DNA from: Sialis fuliginosa
Taxonomy: Eukaryota; Arthropoda; Insecta; Megaloptera; Sialidae
DNA: 64,000 nucleotides
NCBI GenBank assembly: GCA_961205875.1
Contig: OY540816.1
Location: forward strand, 16,068,701 to 16,132,700
Reading direction: 5' to 3'
Both the position numbers and the translations under genes were made by a program. The notes under the pieces are model-generated. The model worked only from the letters and a program-made list of their open reading frames with translations. It was not told the DNA's origin and ran no database searches. Positions 1-9,881 of the stretch are shown here, one piece after another (within the stretch, counting starts at the first letter, position 1; the number at the start of each line of letters is the position of its first letter).

Positions 1-648
1 AAGGTTATTTTGCAGTTTTTTGTGTTTTATTTGAAATACTATTTATTCTTGAAGAGTATTGTATTGTAATTTATATACAGGATGTCCAAGATAAGCGTAA
101 AATGCTTGGGAATTTCCTAAACGGAGAGATACAGATTTGGTTAAATGAGATGAATTATTTGTAGGGAAGGGGTGAGTATTACTACATCAAAAAATATTAT
201 TTATTCTATGTGGTTTAGGCGGTATACCCAAAAATCTGAAAATTCTTTAAAACATTTTTTTTATTAAATCTTAAAAAAAAAAACTATTAGTAAAAATAAA
301 AATATAAAAAATAGTCGGTTAGAAACAACTTAAAAAAAAATTGGAAACACATCCTCGCCAAAATTAATCATATTAAAAAAAAACTAACGGAAAAATAATG
401 TACACACACGTACACGTAATAACAAGTTTTCGTTGCATGAAAATTCGCAGAACACATGTGAAAAACTCATTAAAATCCAATTAAAATTACGTAACTTGGT
501 TTCAGATGTTACCGATGTTTGTTGTAGATGGGTCCGGGCGGGACGCGTAATTATGGGACGCGCCGTAAAAATTATTAATAACTGCTTTGTGTATTTACGT
601 ACATATATATAATGTATGCATGCATGTGTGTGTGTGTGTATGTGTGCA
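1..648. other. AT-rich stretch, one GC patch
   Basis: I see no certain gene. Near 78-115 the text TACAGGATGTCC followed by AAGATAAGCG resembles the short conserved ends of insect dispersed repeats, but there is no second end. A GC-rich patch at 529-562 carries GGGACGCG twice, about 15 bases apart. One plus frame is open across that patch and a pyrimidine-AG lies upstream, so a small exon is possible but unsupported. The stretch ends in a (TG)n run at about 625-645. Confidence 0.35.
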
Positions 649-656
649 CTTGTGCT

Positions 657-1043
657 CAGTGGCGTAGATAAAAGGGGGGGGGATCAACGGGATCAATCCC
701 CCCCCTATTAGTCTTCGAAAATTATAAGTTGATCAAAAAAATTTATAATAATAAACTCAAAGACATTTTTTAAAACTCTTCTAGTATGAACTAAGGAACT
801 AATAGGATTTTATTTTCAGCTGTTTAGTCGGTTTTAAAAAGGCAAATTAATTTTTTAACGTTTTTTTTATGTTTTTTATTATACATACATGAAATGTACT
901 GTATAATAAAGTAAAATAATCATGAAAAAAATCGAACTAGAGATTTTAACGGAATTACACGTATTGAGGGTCCCTGAACCAAAAATATGAGATTAAATAC
1001 TAAGTCATATCCCCCCCATCGCAAAAAGCTATCTACGCCACTG
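657..1043. mobile_element. hAT-like MITE, 387 bp, 8-bp TSD
   Basis: Non-autonomous DNA transposon. The left end CAGTGGCGTAGATA and right end TATCTACGCCACTG are perfect inverted repeats. They are flanked by the identical 8-bp target duplication CTTGTGCT (649-656 and 1044-1051), the hAT hallmark. Just inside the left end a run of nine Gs faces a run of eight Cs, giving a GC hairpin. No transposase is encoded, so it depended on an autonomous relative elsewhere. The perfect duplication suggests a fairly recent insertion. Confidence 0.9.
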
Positions 1044-1051
1044 CTTGTGCT

Positions 1052-1831
1052 TGTTTATGGGTTGTCAGAGTCCGTCTATGAATTACATCGGGTAACATTC
1101 TTTTTGTTACGAAATTATAAAGTTTTTATTAAATGCAAAATTCTACCACTGATATCTAATTAGTCCGATCCAGCAGTTATGAATCTGTTTTTTTTTTGGG
1201 TTCATTTATCTTCAGATTTGTGGGTGACTCCAGATTAACCAATACTTTTACTGACATTTTTGATTGATTTATTTTTTGCGTGAAAAGTTTAATTCTTGAT
1301 AAATTGACACCTAAATGGTAAGAAACAACAATTTTTCGTTATTACATATTATTTTAAAAATCACTTTACAACTCCAAGTAATGGAGTAAAAATTATCTAT
1401 ATCAATCGTGTGTAACGCCCGTTACACGTATCAAAAATCATTAAAAATAGATAAACAATAAACATACATTCTAGCTTCATTTTTATGTTTACATCTGCTT
1501 ATATTAATTAAGTTACAAGATACAAAAAAACACATAAATGGAACAAATGATTTTGCAGATTTACCTGACTTAATAACTTAGCTTAAAAAGCCTTCCGAAA
1601 TTTGTAACACCCGTTATGAGTATTTTACAAATCTAATAATAAGTGTGCAAAATTCTCCTTTTAACATAGTTCATGTGAAGTTATAATAAAAAATCAGTTC
1701 CTCTTCAGGTGTTATTTCATATTATAAATTTATATTAATATCAAAAATATCGTTTTGAATAGCATAAACTTGTAAAATCCATTCCATGGACTCGCAGTTA
1801 TGTAAATCAATGGTATATATGTAATGCAATG
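1052..1831. other. Non-coding AT-rich stretch with two TGTAAC-CGTTA motifs
   Basis: No gene or element ends were found. Two related short palindromes occur: GTGTAACGCCCGTTACAC (about 1411-1428, eight-base arms) and TGTAACACCCGTTA (about 1603-1616). The repetition suggests a degraded repeat family, which cannot be classified here. Confidence 0.35.
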
Positions 1832-1942
1832 TTTACAACGAAAAAACAAAACAGCAATATCGTGTCTTTTTGACAAAAGTGTAACAAACACTATACATTT
1901 TGTGTGTTTTAAAATACCGTATTGTTATCTTTTTCGGTTTAA
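1832..1942. repeat. Hairpin repeat, copy 1 (ACAAAACAGCAA type)
   Basis: An imperfect palindrome whose left arm contains ACAAAACAGCAATATCGTG and whose right arm contains CCGTATTGTTATCTTTTTCGG. A recognisable relative lies at 59,105-59,258 with the same arm motif (ACAAAACAGCAAC) and an internal TTGACAAAA. Two loci sharing both sequence and foldback shape suggest a small MITE family. The 63-codon open frame at 1824-2015 is explained by this repeat plus the next element and is not a gene. Confidence 0.55.
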
Positions 1943-2647
1943 GGTATTTCTCGGAAAAATTAAAAGATTCAAGAGTAAGCTCAAATTTTGTAAAAAACTA
2001 AAAAAAGGTTATTAGAAGCTCCATTCAAAATCTTAAAATGATTGACCATCTGTGAACGAAGATATCGTCAAAATAAAATCAAAAATTTAACATTGCGAGT
2101 ATAGGGATTACGATATTTTAAGCGGATTTTCAATGAAAAAGTAAATAATTTTATGTGAAGGAAGATCAAGAAATTTATGAAATTTTCAGGGAAACTAAAT
2201 TAATATAATTGGAGTTAATATAAAAAATCTCAAGTATTTTCACCACCCCGTTTTTAAGTTATAAGTAAAATAAAAACTTATTTTCTGATAAAAAATATCA
2301 CGGTACTAGCTATGACAACGCCGCAAAGTATTGACAATTGCCGCGGTATTTAAAAATCGTACGTGCTGAATATATTGTTCTTTTAATTTTAAGGAATAAT
2401 AAAAATAATAAAAGCCATTTCTTAATTATAAACTTATAATATATAACAAATTCAGCTGCAAATAACAGTACACGTTATCACATCAAAACATTAAATAATA
2501 TGTAGCTGTCATCAGGAATACAAAAGTCGCGCATGCGCAATAGAAAAAACGTTGCCAAATCTTATACCACGGCTATCTTGATTTACTAGTACACTTGTTT
2601 TTCCTTTTCTAACATATAGCGTACCTTGTTTATCCCCGAGAAATACC
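1943..2647. mobile_element. piggyBac-like MITE, 705 bp, TTAA-flanked
   Basis: The ends GGTATTTCTCGG and CCGAGAAATACC are perfect 12-bp inverted repeats and each abuts TTAA (1939-1942 and 2648-2651). TTAA duplication is the signature of the piggyBac superfamily. The interior is AT-rich with no transposase. The termini resemble those of the element at 4875-5490 (GGTAGTTCTCGTGC), so the two may be subfamilies moved by one source. The interior holds a 12-base NRF-1-type palindrome at 2528-2539. Confidence 0.8.
2528..2539. promoter_or_regulatory. NRF-1/Ewg-type palindrome
   Basis: CGCGCATGCGCA matches the consensus of the NRF-1 / erect-wing transcription factor, which usually sits in promoters. 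Here it lies inside a TTAA-flanked MITE with no nearby gene start, so it may be decayed transposon sequence or a site carried by the element. The match is seen; activity is not. Confidence 0.35.
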
Positions 2648-2812
2648 TTAAGCACGTCATAGCTACTGGACTATCCAAAATCTTAAATTCTTGTTTAATT
2701 AAATGTATTTATTTAGAAATATTTATATATAATTTTTGTAATCAGTGAATAGTCACTGATAGTCAGATTACAAGTATAATAAATAATAGAAATATGCGAA
2801 ATTAAAACTCAC

Positions 2813-3474
2813 ACCCAGAAGTTTAAAACTATCTAAATGTTCATGTTCTAAAAATTATTATTTAAAAAATATGTTATTAAAATTATATATTTTATACTAT
2901 GTATAAGGGCCAAAAATCGGAATGATACCACCACTGAACTCTACGTGAGTGATAAATCGTGTACATATGGTACCCTAGTAAGCGTCGTGACCCAGATTTA
3001 AAACTACCTAAATATCATGTTCTAAAACTGATTATTTAAAAAATTATATATTTTATACTATTAAGGGCCAAAAATCGGAATGATACCACCACTGAACTCT
3101 ACGTGAGTGATAAATCGTGAACATATGGTACCCTAGTAAGCGTCTTGACCCAGATTTAAAACTACCTAAATATCATGTTCTAAAACTGATTATTTAAAAA
3201 ATTATATATTTTATACTATTAAGGGCCAAAAATCGGAATGATACCACCACTGAACTCTACGTGAGTGATAAATCGTGAACATATGGTACCCTAGTAAGCG
3301 TCCTGACCCAGATTTAAAACTACCTAAATATCATGTTCTAAAACTGATTATTTAAAAAATTATATATTTTATACTATTAAGGGCCAAAAATCGGAATGAT
3401 ACCACCACTGAACTTTACGTGAGTGATAAATCGTCAACATATGGTACCCTAGTGAGCGTCCTGACCCAGATTTA
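2813..3474. repeat. 158-bp tandem repeat, about four units
   Basis: A minisatellite. The marker ACCCAGA starts units at 2813, 2990, 3148, 3306 and 3464. The last three intervals are exactly 158 bp and the first is 177. The marker GGGCCAAAAATCGG repeats at 2907, 3065, 3223 and 3381 with the same spacing. The inner units are almost identical while the first is more diverged and longer, as expected for local expansion by unequal exchange. No reading frame persists through it. Confidence 0.95.
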
Positions 3475-3786
3475 ATTATTCCAACATTTATAGAACATTG
3501 CTTTTATGTCAATATAATCTGGACAATGGACAGTGAAATTATAGCATTTTTTTATCATATGTATAGTAGGTAGGGGGAGTACATTATACTGTATACACAT
3601 TATTACACATACATTACCTACCTTTATTTACACATAATGTTTGTAGAAAGAATAGTAGGTCAGTTTTAGGCGATTCGCATACGAGACATGAAGAGAGTAT
3701 CGTCTCGTCCGAATTTATACCAATCTTGTTTCTCTCTTATTTTTAAACCGAGAAAAATTATTATATTTATTATTAAAAAATATTAA
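3475..3786. repeat. AT-rich stretch with fragment of GAGACGAGAC family (J)
   Basis: The only notable part is about 3665-3760, where CGTCTCGTCCGAATTTA matches, in reverse orientation, TAAATTCGGACGAGACG near 19,110. This fragment belongs to dispersed family J. The remainder holds nothing recognisable. Confidence 0.4.
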
Positions 3787-4140
3787 ATACTAGCCAACAT
3801 GCCCGCGGATTCGTTGTATAATTTTTTTATGTTGGCAGCACAAATAATATTATAAGACAGAGGATGAAATATTTTTTTTTGCTTTTTATTCATTACAACA
3901 TCGTAAATATCTCGGCTCCTATGCGAGAAAGGGGGTTATTTGGAATGAAACTAATTACAACCCTCGATACGTGACAGGAGATGAAATATTAGGTTATTAT
4001 TTTTGTTTTTATTCATTACCTATACAAAATCGTAAATATCTCGGAGCTTAGTTAAAAAATGCAAAAACCCACCCCCTATCTACCCCCTCAGTCAATCAGT
4101 CAGTCAGGACATGGTATTATATGTATGTTATATAGATAAA
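3787..4140 (+). repeat. Family G dispersed repeat, copy 1
   Basis: Begins with TACTAGCCAACATGCCCGCGG and ends with CAGTCAGTCAGGACATGG followed by a TATA-rich tail. The same architecture (head TACTAGC...CGCGG, tail of CAGACAG repeats then TTATATAT) recurs at 38,268-39,112. A short ATCGTAAATATCTCGG block is present twice inside this copy. The superfamily is not decided: there is no coding sequence, clear inverted repeat or target duplication. Confidence 0.6.
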
Positions 4141-4870
4141 AATAAATAAGTAGGGTCCATTTTAAATAATTATGTTTTTAGAATTAATAGAATAGGTACA
4201 TTTTTTTAGTACCTATGTAGGTATAATTTGAAGTTTTGGATAAATCATTTGGTATCTAAGCTGTGTTGGAACTTGGCTTCTGGGTGTAAGCCGCGTCGGT
4301 TTGGTCGTGTTATCGGCCAACGTTTCGTCACAAGACTTGTCTAAGCTGTGTTACCTAGTTATTTTATTACTCTATATATTGTAGGGTAAATAAATTACAA
4401 ACGTGATATAAAATGTCCATCTATTATATAAGTTATATGAGAAGAATTTTCCTGTAAGTAAACACTATTTTTCTTTCATTACTGAGTATCTGGCCAATTA
4501 TCCATTGTTATTGCATCGCATAGAGAACGTTATCCTAGAATTCATTGTAGCGTTCTACACATGGCCATATTTCACCATCACCCACCCCATCATGTCTAAC
4601 GTGAATGTAGAATATTATGCTTCAGTCAGTAATATATTATAGCTATTTATAATAACACAAATCACATAGAGCTTCTGCGATCAATAGGGACCTCATTGCA
4701 ATGAATAATATTGGGTTATAATCATTGTTATCTTGTTAACATCCGACATGTACAATAAAATTTAAGATAGTTAGAATATTGCCGTTAATTGCTAGATAAT
4801 TAATGTGTAATTGGATTATGTACATATGTTTCACAATAATTTTAATATGTATTGTAAATATTTAGTGGAT
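4141..4870. other. Non-coding AT-rich stretch
   Basis: No open frame of note, no element ends and no repeats shared with the rest of the window were found. A short GC-richer island near 4271-4345 is too small to interpret. Confidence 0.4.
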
Positions 4871-4874
4871 TTAA

Positions 4875-5490
4875 GGTAGTTCTCGTGCAAACGTCATTTC
4901 GATAGAATTTAAAAAAAAAATTCAGGGCATAAAAAGAATAATGATATCTATCCAAACGTGAATTTTTAAAAAGATCGACCGTTTTAAACTCTAGATAATT
5001 GTCATCAAAGTTGCCACTTTTGTACGTATCCACTATATCTAGTTCGTATTATGTCCATTCTCATGACTAAAAACTTCGACAGATTTTGATAAAAAAACTA
5101 TCAAATAGTAAAGGTTTATTATTCTGATATGTGATAAAAAATTCTAAATGATTGACCTTGTATTTCAAAAAAAAAAATGATTGACCGTATCGTATTTGAA
5201 ATTTAATTATATTTCAAAAACAAAACGGTCAAACATTTTAAATTTTTTATCACATATCAGAATAATAACCCTTTAATGTTTGGTAGTTTTTTTATCAAAA
5301 TCTGTCGAAGCGTTTAGTCATAAAATAAAGAAAATATATTCATAGTATGATTGTGTTTATAATAATCTGTATAGGCTGCTTTGGGTATAGACTTGATCAA
5401 AAATTCTCTGTAGCAACGCAATTGTTTTTGATATTTTACTATGGTATTATGAGCGTAACTTTTTGATAGTACTGTAGCACGAGAACTACG
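4875..5490. mobile_element. piggyBac-like MITE, 616 bp, with inner foldback
   Basis: TTAA at 4871-4874 and 5491-5494 flanks inverted ends GGTAGTTCTCGTGC and GCACGAGAACTACG (one terminal mismatch). A second long palindrome is nested inside: ATGACTAAAAACTTCGACAG at about 5063 pairs with its complement ending at about 5321, with arms of roughly 100 bp sharing a TTATTCTGATATGTGATAAA core. A foldback within a TTAA element suggests either an older inserted hairpin or an element that grew by inverted duplication. The 63-codon minus frame at 4842-5033 crosses the left end and is spurious. Confidence 0.75.
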
Positions 5491-5545
5491 TTAAGAAATA
5501 ATAGAGAATATTTTTACTCCTGCCAATAGTTTAAATAAACAAGTA

Positions 5546-5585
5546 AGGTAGTTGCACCAGTTTTGACAAGGACCCCAGTAATTTT
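5546..5585 (-). mobile_element. Family A MITE, right-end fragment
   Basis: TA followed by AGGTAGTTGCACCAGTTTTG and then GGACCCCAGTAAT is the reverse complement of the right end of the full family-A copy at 61,484-62,035. It stops after about 40 bp and abuts a family-F head. The same pairing of a family-A right end with a family-F sequence occurs at 59,717-59,755. Confidence 0.6.
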
Positions 5586-5700
5586 TGGGTTATCAGTCTT
5601 CGTCCGTATACCAAATTTCATCTTAATCGGTATAAAATTTATATAGACAGATGGACGGACAGATCGAAACTATAAGGGTTTCCAGTCTTCTACATACATA
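5586..5700 (-). repeat. Family F dispersed repeat, head fragment
   Basis: Contains GGTTATCAGTCTTCGTCCGT, then ATACCAAATTTCATCTTAAT, a run of ACAGATGGACGGACAG and AACTATAAGGGTTTCC. These match, in reverse, the head region of family F at 11,941. Only the head is present. Confidence 0.6.
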
Positions 5701-5957
5701 AATATTAATCTAAAAAGATGGTGATTTTAAAGGAATCCTATATAAGAAAATTTTTCCTAAATCTAATAAAAAAATGTTTTGTTTTTGTGATCACTTGTAA
5801 GACACAGGGAGGGGGGGTCTAACCGTATAATAAACACAATTGCAATTACTTAATTAATAAAAAAAAATAAAAATACAATCCCGTATATTCCGTCATATCA
5901 CGTTTATTTTTAAAAGCAAACGTTTTTCTCATATCCGCGTTTTTAATTAACATTCCG

Positions 5958-5965
5958 TGACGTCA
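5958..5965. promoter_or_regulatory. Full CRE palindrome TGACGTCA
   Basis: A perfect cAMP-response element (CREB/ATF site). It starts a GC-rich island (about 5950-6150) and lies 23 bp upstream of the ATG of the frame below. Eight-base matches occur by chance, but the GC-rich setting in AT-rich DNA makes it worth noting. Confidence 0.35.
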
Positions 5966-5987
5966 CTGGCAGCACCTGCACTCCGGT

Positions 5988-6200
5988 ATGGAACTCGCGC
6001 ATACCGGACTAATTACCGGAGGCGTCTGCACAACCACCATCGTGTGTCTGTGTTTGACGTTAGCCTTGGTTCACTTGATGTCTGCCTATCTGTACCTGCT
6101 CAACGCTTTGATGCTGAGGGGGGTTCAACGTGCAAATATAGATTGTTGTAGTATAAACAACTTAACCTATCTTAATCTGATATATTATTGTGATTTGTAG
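5988..6200 (+). CDS. Candidate small membrane protein or first exon
   Basis: A 70-codon frame from ATG to TAG, in an island far richer in G+C than its surroundings. Residues 1-11 are polar (MELAHTGLITG). Residues about 12-42 form one long hydrophobic segment (VCTTTIVCLCLTLALVHLMS, then YLYLLNALML), which would make a single membrane pass. The last 25 residues turn into AT-rich, less protein-like sequence, so a real exon may end near 6130, though only a weak GTGCAA donor is visible there. The minus strand has stops in every frame. An inverted repeat, CCGGTATG...CATACCGG, spans the ATG. The family is not recognised. Confidence 0.3.
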   Translation: MELAHTGLITGGVCTTTIVCLCLTLALVHLMSAYLYLLNALMLRGVQRANIDCCSINNLTYLNLIYYCDL

Positions 6201-8447
6201 CGTGTTTCGATGCTGGTGGTCCATAAATTTCATAATTATATGTATTTTGTCAGTAGGAGAAGTTCTAAGTTACGGGACCAAAAATTTTCGGAATTAGAAC
6301 TAACTTACAAGGTACCCTTCCATCACAATACCGATCCAATGAAATGAGATGGGAATTTCTCTCTTTCTCTCTCGCACACTTTACTCAGAGCGATCTAAAG
6401 GTGGCTACACACGTAATTGCAAGCTTGTTCAAGCTTGCATGATCCATCTTTTTGTACAAGCAGTCTGTAGGAAAATTTTGTGCTTGTGAAAAACGTTGAA
6501 GACAAGAGCGTGTAAGGGTTAGAATTCTTTTAAAGCTGAACATTTTTATACCATAACATTTTCATCGAAAATATTTTCAAGAGTTAATATTTATAATATA
6601 TTTTATCAGATAGTTTTCAAATGGATATTCTTGGAATTTAAATATTTCGCAAGAATGTATTGAGAATTTCTTACAACAGAAGATAACATACATATTTGTA
6701 AAATGAAATTCAGAAATATGACTTAATTTTTCAAAAATGTTAATCGATTACCTATTAGAAATAATTGAAAATGCACATCTTTTAAAATCTTGGTATTAAA
6801 CAAATATTCATCTTTATGGGGGGATCATTTAATGAAGATTGTTTTGTGTCGAAACTATTAATTCTACATAATTAAAATATTATGTGAACATTATTATACC
6901 TATCTTTTAATTTTTAAAAACAATTTTTTTTTTAATATTAAAAATGGCGGCTGTACGACACTTATATGGTTCTTCCACTGTGTGTATATAAGAAGTATGA
7001 GATTTTTAAGACCGACAAGCTTTATGTTACCTAAAAAATCCAAAGAAAAATGAAATTTCTAAAAAATTTTGACAAAAACAAACGTTCTATTTTTCATAAC
7101 ATTTTTACTGTATTTGTTAATGAAAAAGTAGTTAAAAAAAATTTCAAAGAACTTTAGGTTCACATTGAAGGCTATTATGTTATCAATAAGTCTGCAAAAC
7201 TTCAAAATGATCAATCAAATAGTTTTTGAGTTCATGAAGAAGTAGTTTTCAGAAAAACGCGTTTGAAGTTTCAAAACTCTAACTTGAAAACTCAGTAGCG
7301 TTAACTTTGGAAAGACTGCGAATTTCGCTCTAACATTTTATTGATTAACATTTTATAGAAAAAATTTTTATTTTTGAGAGTTAAAAATGGATTTCCCTCC
7401 TTAAATTCACAGTACGCATATCATATTAATAAAAAGTAAAAGAAAGCGCTGGTTGGTGAGTTCGATAATTTTGTTACAGTAAGGTACTTCAAATTTAATT
7501 TTATTGTCAGTTGTAAAATAATAAAATGATGAAATTACTGTTGCGTTACAAAATATTTCATATAAAAAATAATACGTACCGTACATATTTCAAATTCTAC
7601 AAATGGTATCTTATTATTTCGACATAATTCAATTTTAACTATATTTTTATGATTCAATTTGAAAATTTTTAATAGATTTTTATGTAGATATTCGGAAGAT
7701 ATAACTCGACGGTTATATTTTTTAGTGGTGCGGAATTACTTGATTTGTCAAAACTTTATTACATTCCTTTAGAAACACGAAACTTTTTTAATTATAAAAT
7801 AAAAGTAAATAATAAATTCCATTAAGTATTATTGATAATTTTTACATTCTTTCTCCTAACAGTAGCAGAAAAGAGAATATTTAAAATTATATGTATACAA
7901 ATATTTTGACATTTGTTTTAATTTTTTGATCCAAAAATAAGATAATTGGCCTATATAAACCATTATCATACATTTTTTCAAAATTCAAAGACTAAAATGA
8001 AGGCTTACAAACCGTTTAGAAAATAGATATTTTATAAACATTATGGCCCCCAGACCAGAATTCTCCCCGCTGTCCCCCTATTCGCAAAAATGTAAAATAA
8101 AAATAGTTAATAATAGGAATACATTTTTTTGATAACCCATTTATAACTCAGATATAGAATAGAAAATTACAATAGAAATTTTCTTACAAAAAAAGGATAA
8201 AAAGCGTGAGAACAAGATTTTACAATAGCTATTATAAATTTAGATTATATGGACATTTATTTAACAAATAGATCCTGAGTTGATTTTGGAAAACTGATAC
8301 CTTATTGATATTGCGAATATGTGAATTGTATAATGAATTGTAGAAGAATAACGGACTATTACTGTTTCTGGTGTTATATTAATGTACATCATTATTAAAG
8401 CTACACTTTTTAATGGTATAACATTTATGATAATTATGTGATTATGC
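6201..8447. other. Long AT-rich non-coding stretch
   Basis: No gene is supported. At about 6395 AAAGGTGGCTACACACG resembles the end of a short-TIR MITE like the one at 63,191, but no partner end is visible. From about 6940 to 7400 the text (GGCGGCTGTACGAC, AAAACGCGTTTGAAG) looks like the body of a decayed transposon, without boundaries. Near 6310-6340 a minus-strand CTT|GTAAGT donor-like site lacks a convincing acceptor. Confidence 0.4.
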
Positions 8448-8530
8448 CAAATCTCAGAAGACTGTGACAAACAGACAGACAGAAACAGTGCAGATTCCAT
8501 TTTTCAGATTTTGGTAGGGAACACTAAAAA
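8448..8530 (-). repeat. Family F-like head fragment
   Basis: Read on the minus strand it begins TTTTTAGTGTTCCCTACC and continues into CTGTCTGTCTGTTTGTCAC. This parallels the head at 28,054 (TTTTTAGTGTTCCGTAC, then CTGTCTGTCTGTCCGTCAC). Only the head is present. Confidence 0.5.
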
Positions 8531-9400
8531 TATTGAGTCTTTGAATCATCCAATTTAAATTTCAACTTTTTCATTAAAATTTTCAATCAAATAGTATAAA
8601 CAAATTCACATTTACATGCCGATTTCAATTAAGCGAGTGAACGTTTAAATAATTTAGTCGGAGCTGAAGTTTATACAATAACCACAGATTACATTGTTGA
8701 CAGAATGGTATGCGATTAGTGAAGTATCCAATAAACTCAAATTCATGAAATATTAATAGCATGGGAACGATTCTAGAACACTCTTCATTGACAATATTAT
8801 ACATGTTTTAGGTAAATACAATTATTTGGTACTTACTTCTAACTATATATCTTTTAAATTTGTTTTAAGGGGTTACGTCTAATGTATTAATTAATTTTTG
8901 AATTTTTTTTAATGTATAAACATCTTAAAAATGATATTCAAAAGGAATTATAAGCAAAAAAAATTTAGAGCTTACATTCCAAAGTGTCTCTGAACGAACG
9001 AATCAACCTACATAAAGAAAGTGGTGAAAAATGAGTGAATTTTTACTGTTTTTTTTTTAGCTGGTATCGTGGAGGCTGGCCGGCCTCCACAGGTCTTGTT
9101 TTGATGTTTTTCTAAAAATCGGTCTTCCAGAAAAAGACCACCTTGTTATAGTTAACTACAATTAATTATATAAATAACATTTATCAATTGTTTTAAAAAC
9201 AAATAGAAATACAATTTATTTTATAACCAAAAACGTATTCAGAAACATAATGAACAAATGTTCAAAATGGAAATACGATTTGCGATTTATAGCTTATCAA
9301 AGTGTCTGTATATGTATATCAATTTCATTCAATACGTATATTCGTGGTAAAGTAAAACTGAAATTCAAGTTACACAATATGATGTAAATAAGTAAAAAGA
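8531..9400. other. AT-rich stretch with a GC hairpin
   Basis: Mostly featureless. At 9069-9090 GTGGAGGC and GCCTCCAC form a perfect 8-bp stem around a 6-base loop, followed by a T-rich stretch. A smaller stem GGTCTT...AAGACC follows near 9111. It could be a transposon terminus or an RNA fold; no family is assigned. Confidence 0.4.
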
Positions 9401-9407
9401 AACTCAC

Positions 9408-9465
9408 TGTTTGGGTCGTGTATCCATCTCTTTTTCTCTCCGTTCTTTGAATTACGAGGCTCATC
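9408..9465 (-). CDS. Probable internal coding exon, 58 nt
   Basis: On the minus strand the tract GCTTCCTTTGTTTCAG precedes the exon and GTGAGT follows it, both close to consensus. The exon is GC-richer than its flanks. Two frames are open. Frame 1 reads DEPRNSKNGEKKRWIHDPN. Frame 2 reads MSLVIQRTERKRDGYTTQT and is the one in phase with the exon at 47,018-47,090, either directly or through the 39-nt candidate at 36,807. Both readings are basic and hydrophilic, and I recognise no domain. The flanks are long AT-rich introns, so the gene runs on the minus strand beyond the window. Confidence 0.5.
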
Positions 9466-9646
9466 CTGAAACAAAGGAAGCAAAATGATAAAACAAACTC
9501 AATTTTAATAGTATGTGTATAGTGTAGTAGTACATACTTTTCTCAAAATGAAATACCAAATTACATTCCCGGCGTTTCTTTGTACAAAAATATATTCCCG
9601 CAGAGTTTTTATTAACACCGAAGGCGTTTAAGTCTTATAAAATGAT

Positions 9647-9881
9647 CATAGACATAGAGCATGGATCACGCATTTTGTATTAACATAATGGTGGAACATT
9701 TATTCAAAACAGTGAGAGAGATACGGTGGTGTTTAGGATATATCTATCTCTTTTTCTAAGAAGAATGAAATAGTTAATTCTGTTTAAATAAAGATATATA
9801 TCCCAAATTATTTTCTATCTCTTTCTTTTGACACGGCTTTGTTTTCAAGTCAAATACGCGGTCCATGATCTATGTCTATGC
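9647..9881. mobile_element. hAT-like MITE, about 235 bp
   Basis: Inverted ends CATAGACATAGAGCATGGA and, at the other side, TCCATGATCTATGTCTATG continue for nearly 30 bp with a few mismatches (ATCACGCATTT against AAATACGCGG). The 8-bp sequence AAAATGAT flanks both sides (9639-9646 and 9882-9889), with one extra C at the right end. There is no coding capacity. Family assignment rests on the 8-bp duplication. Confidence 0.75.
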
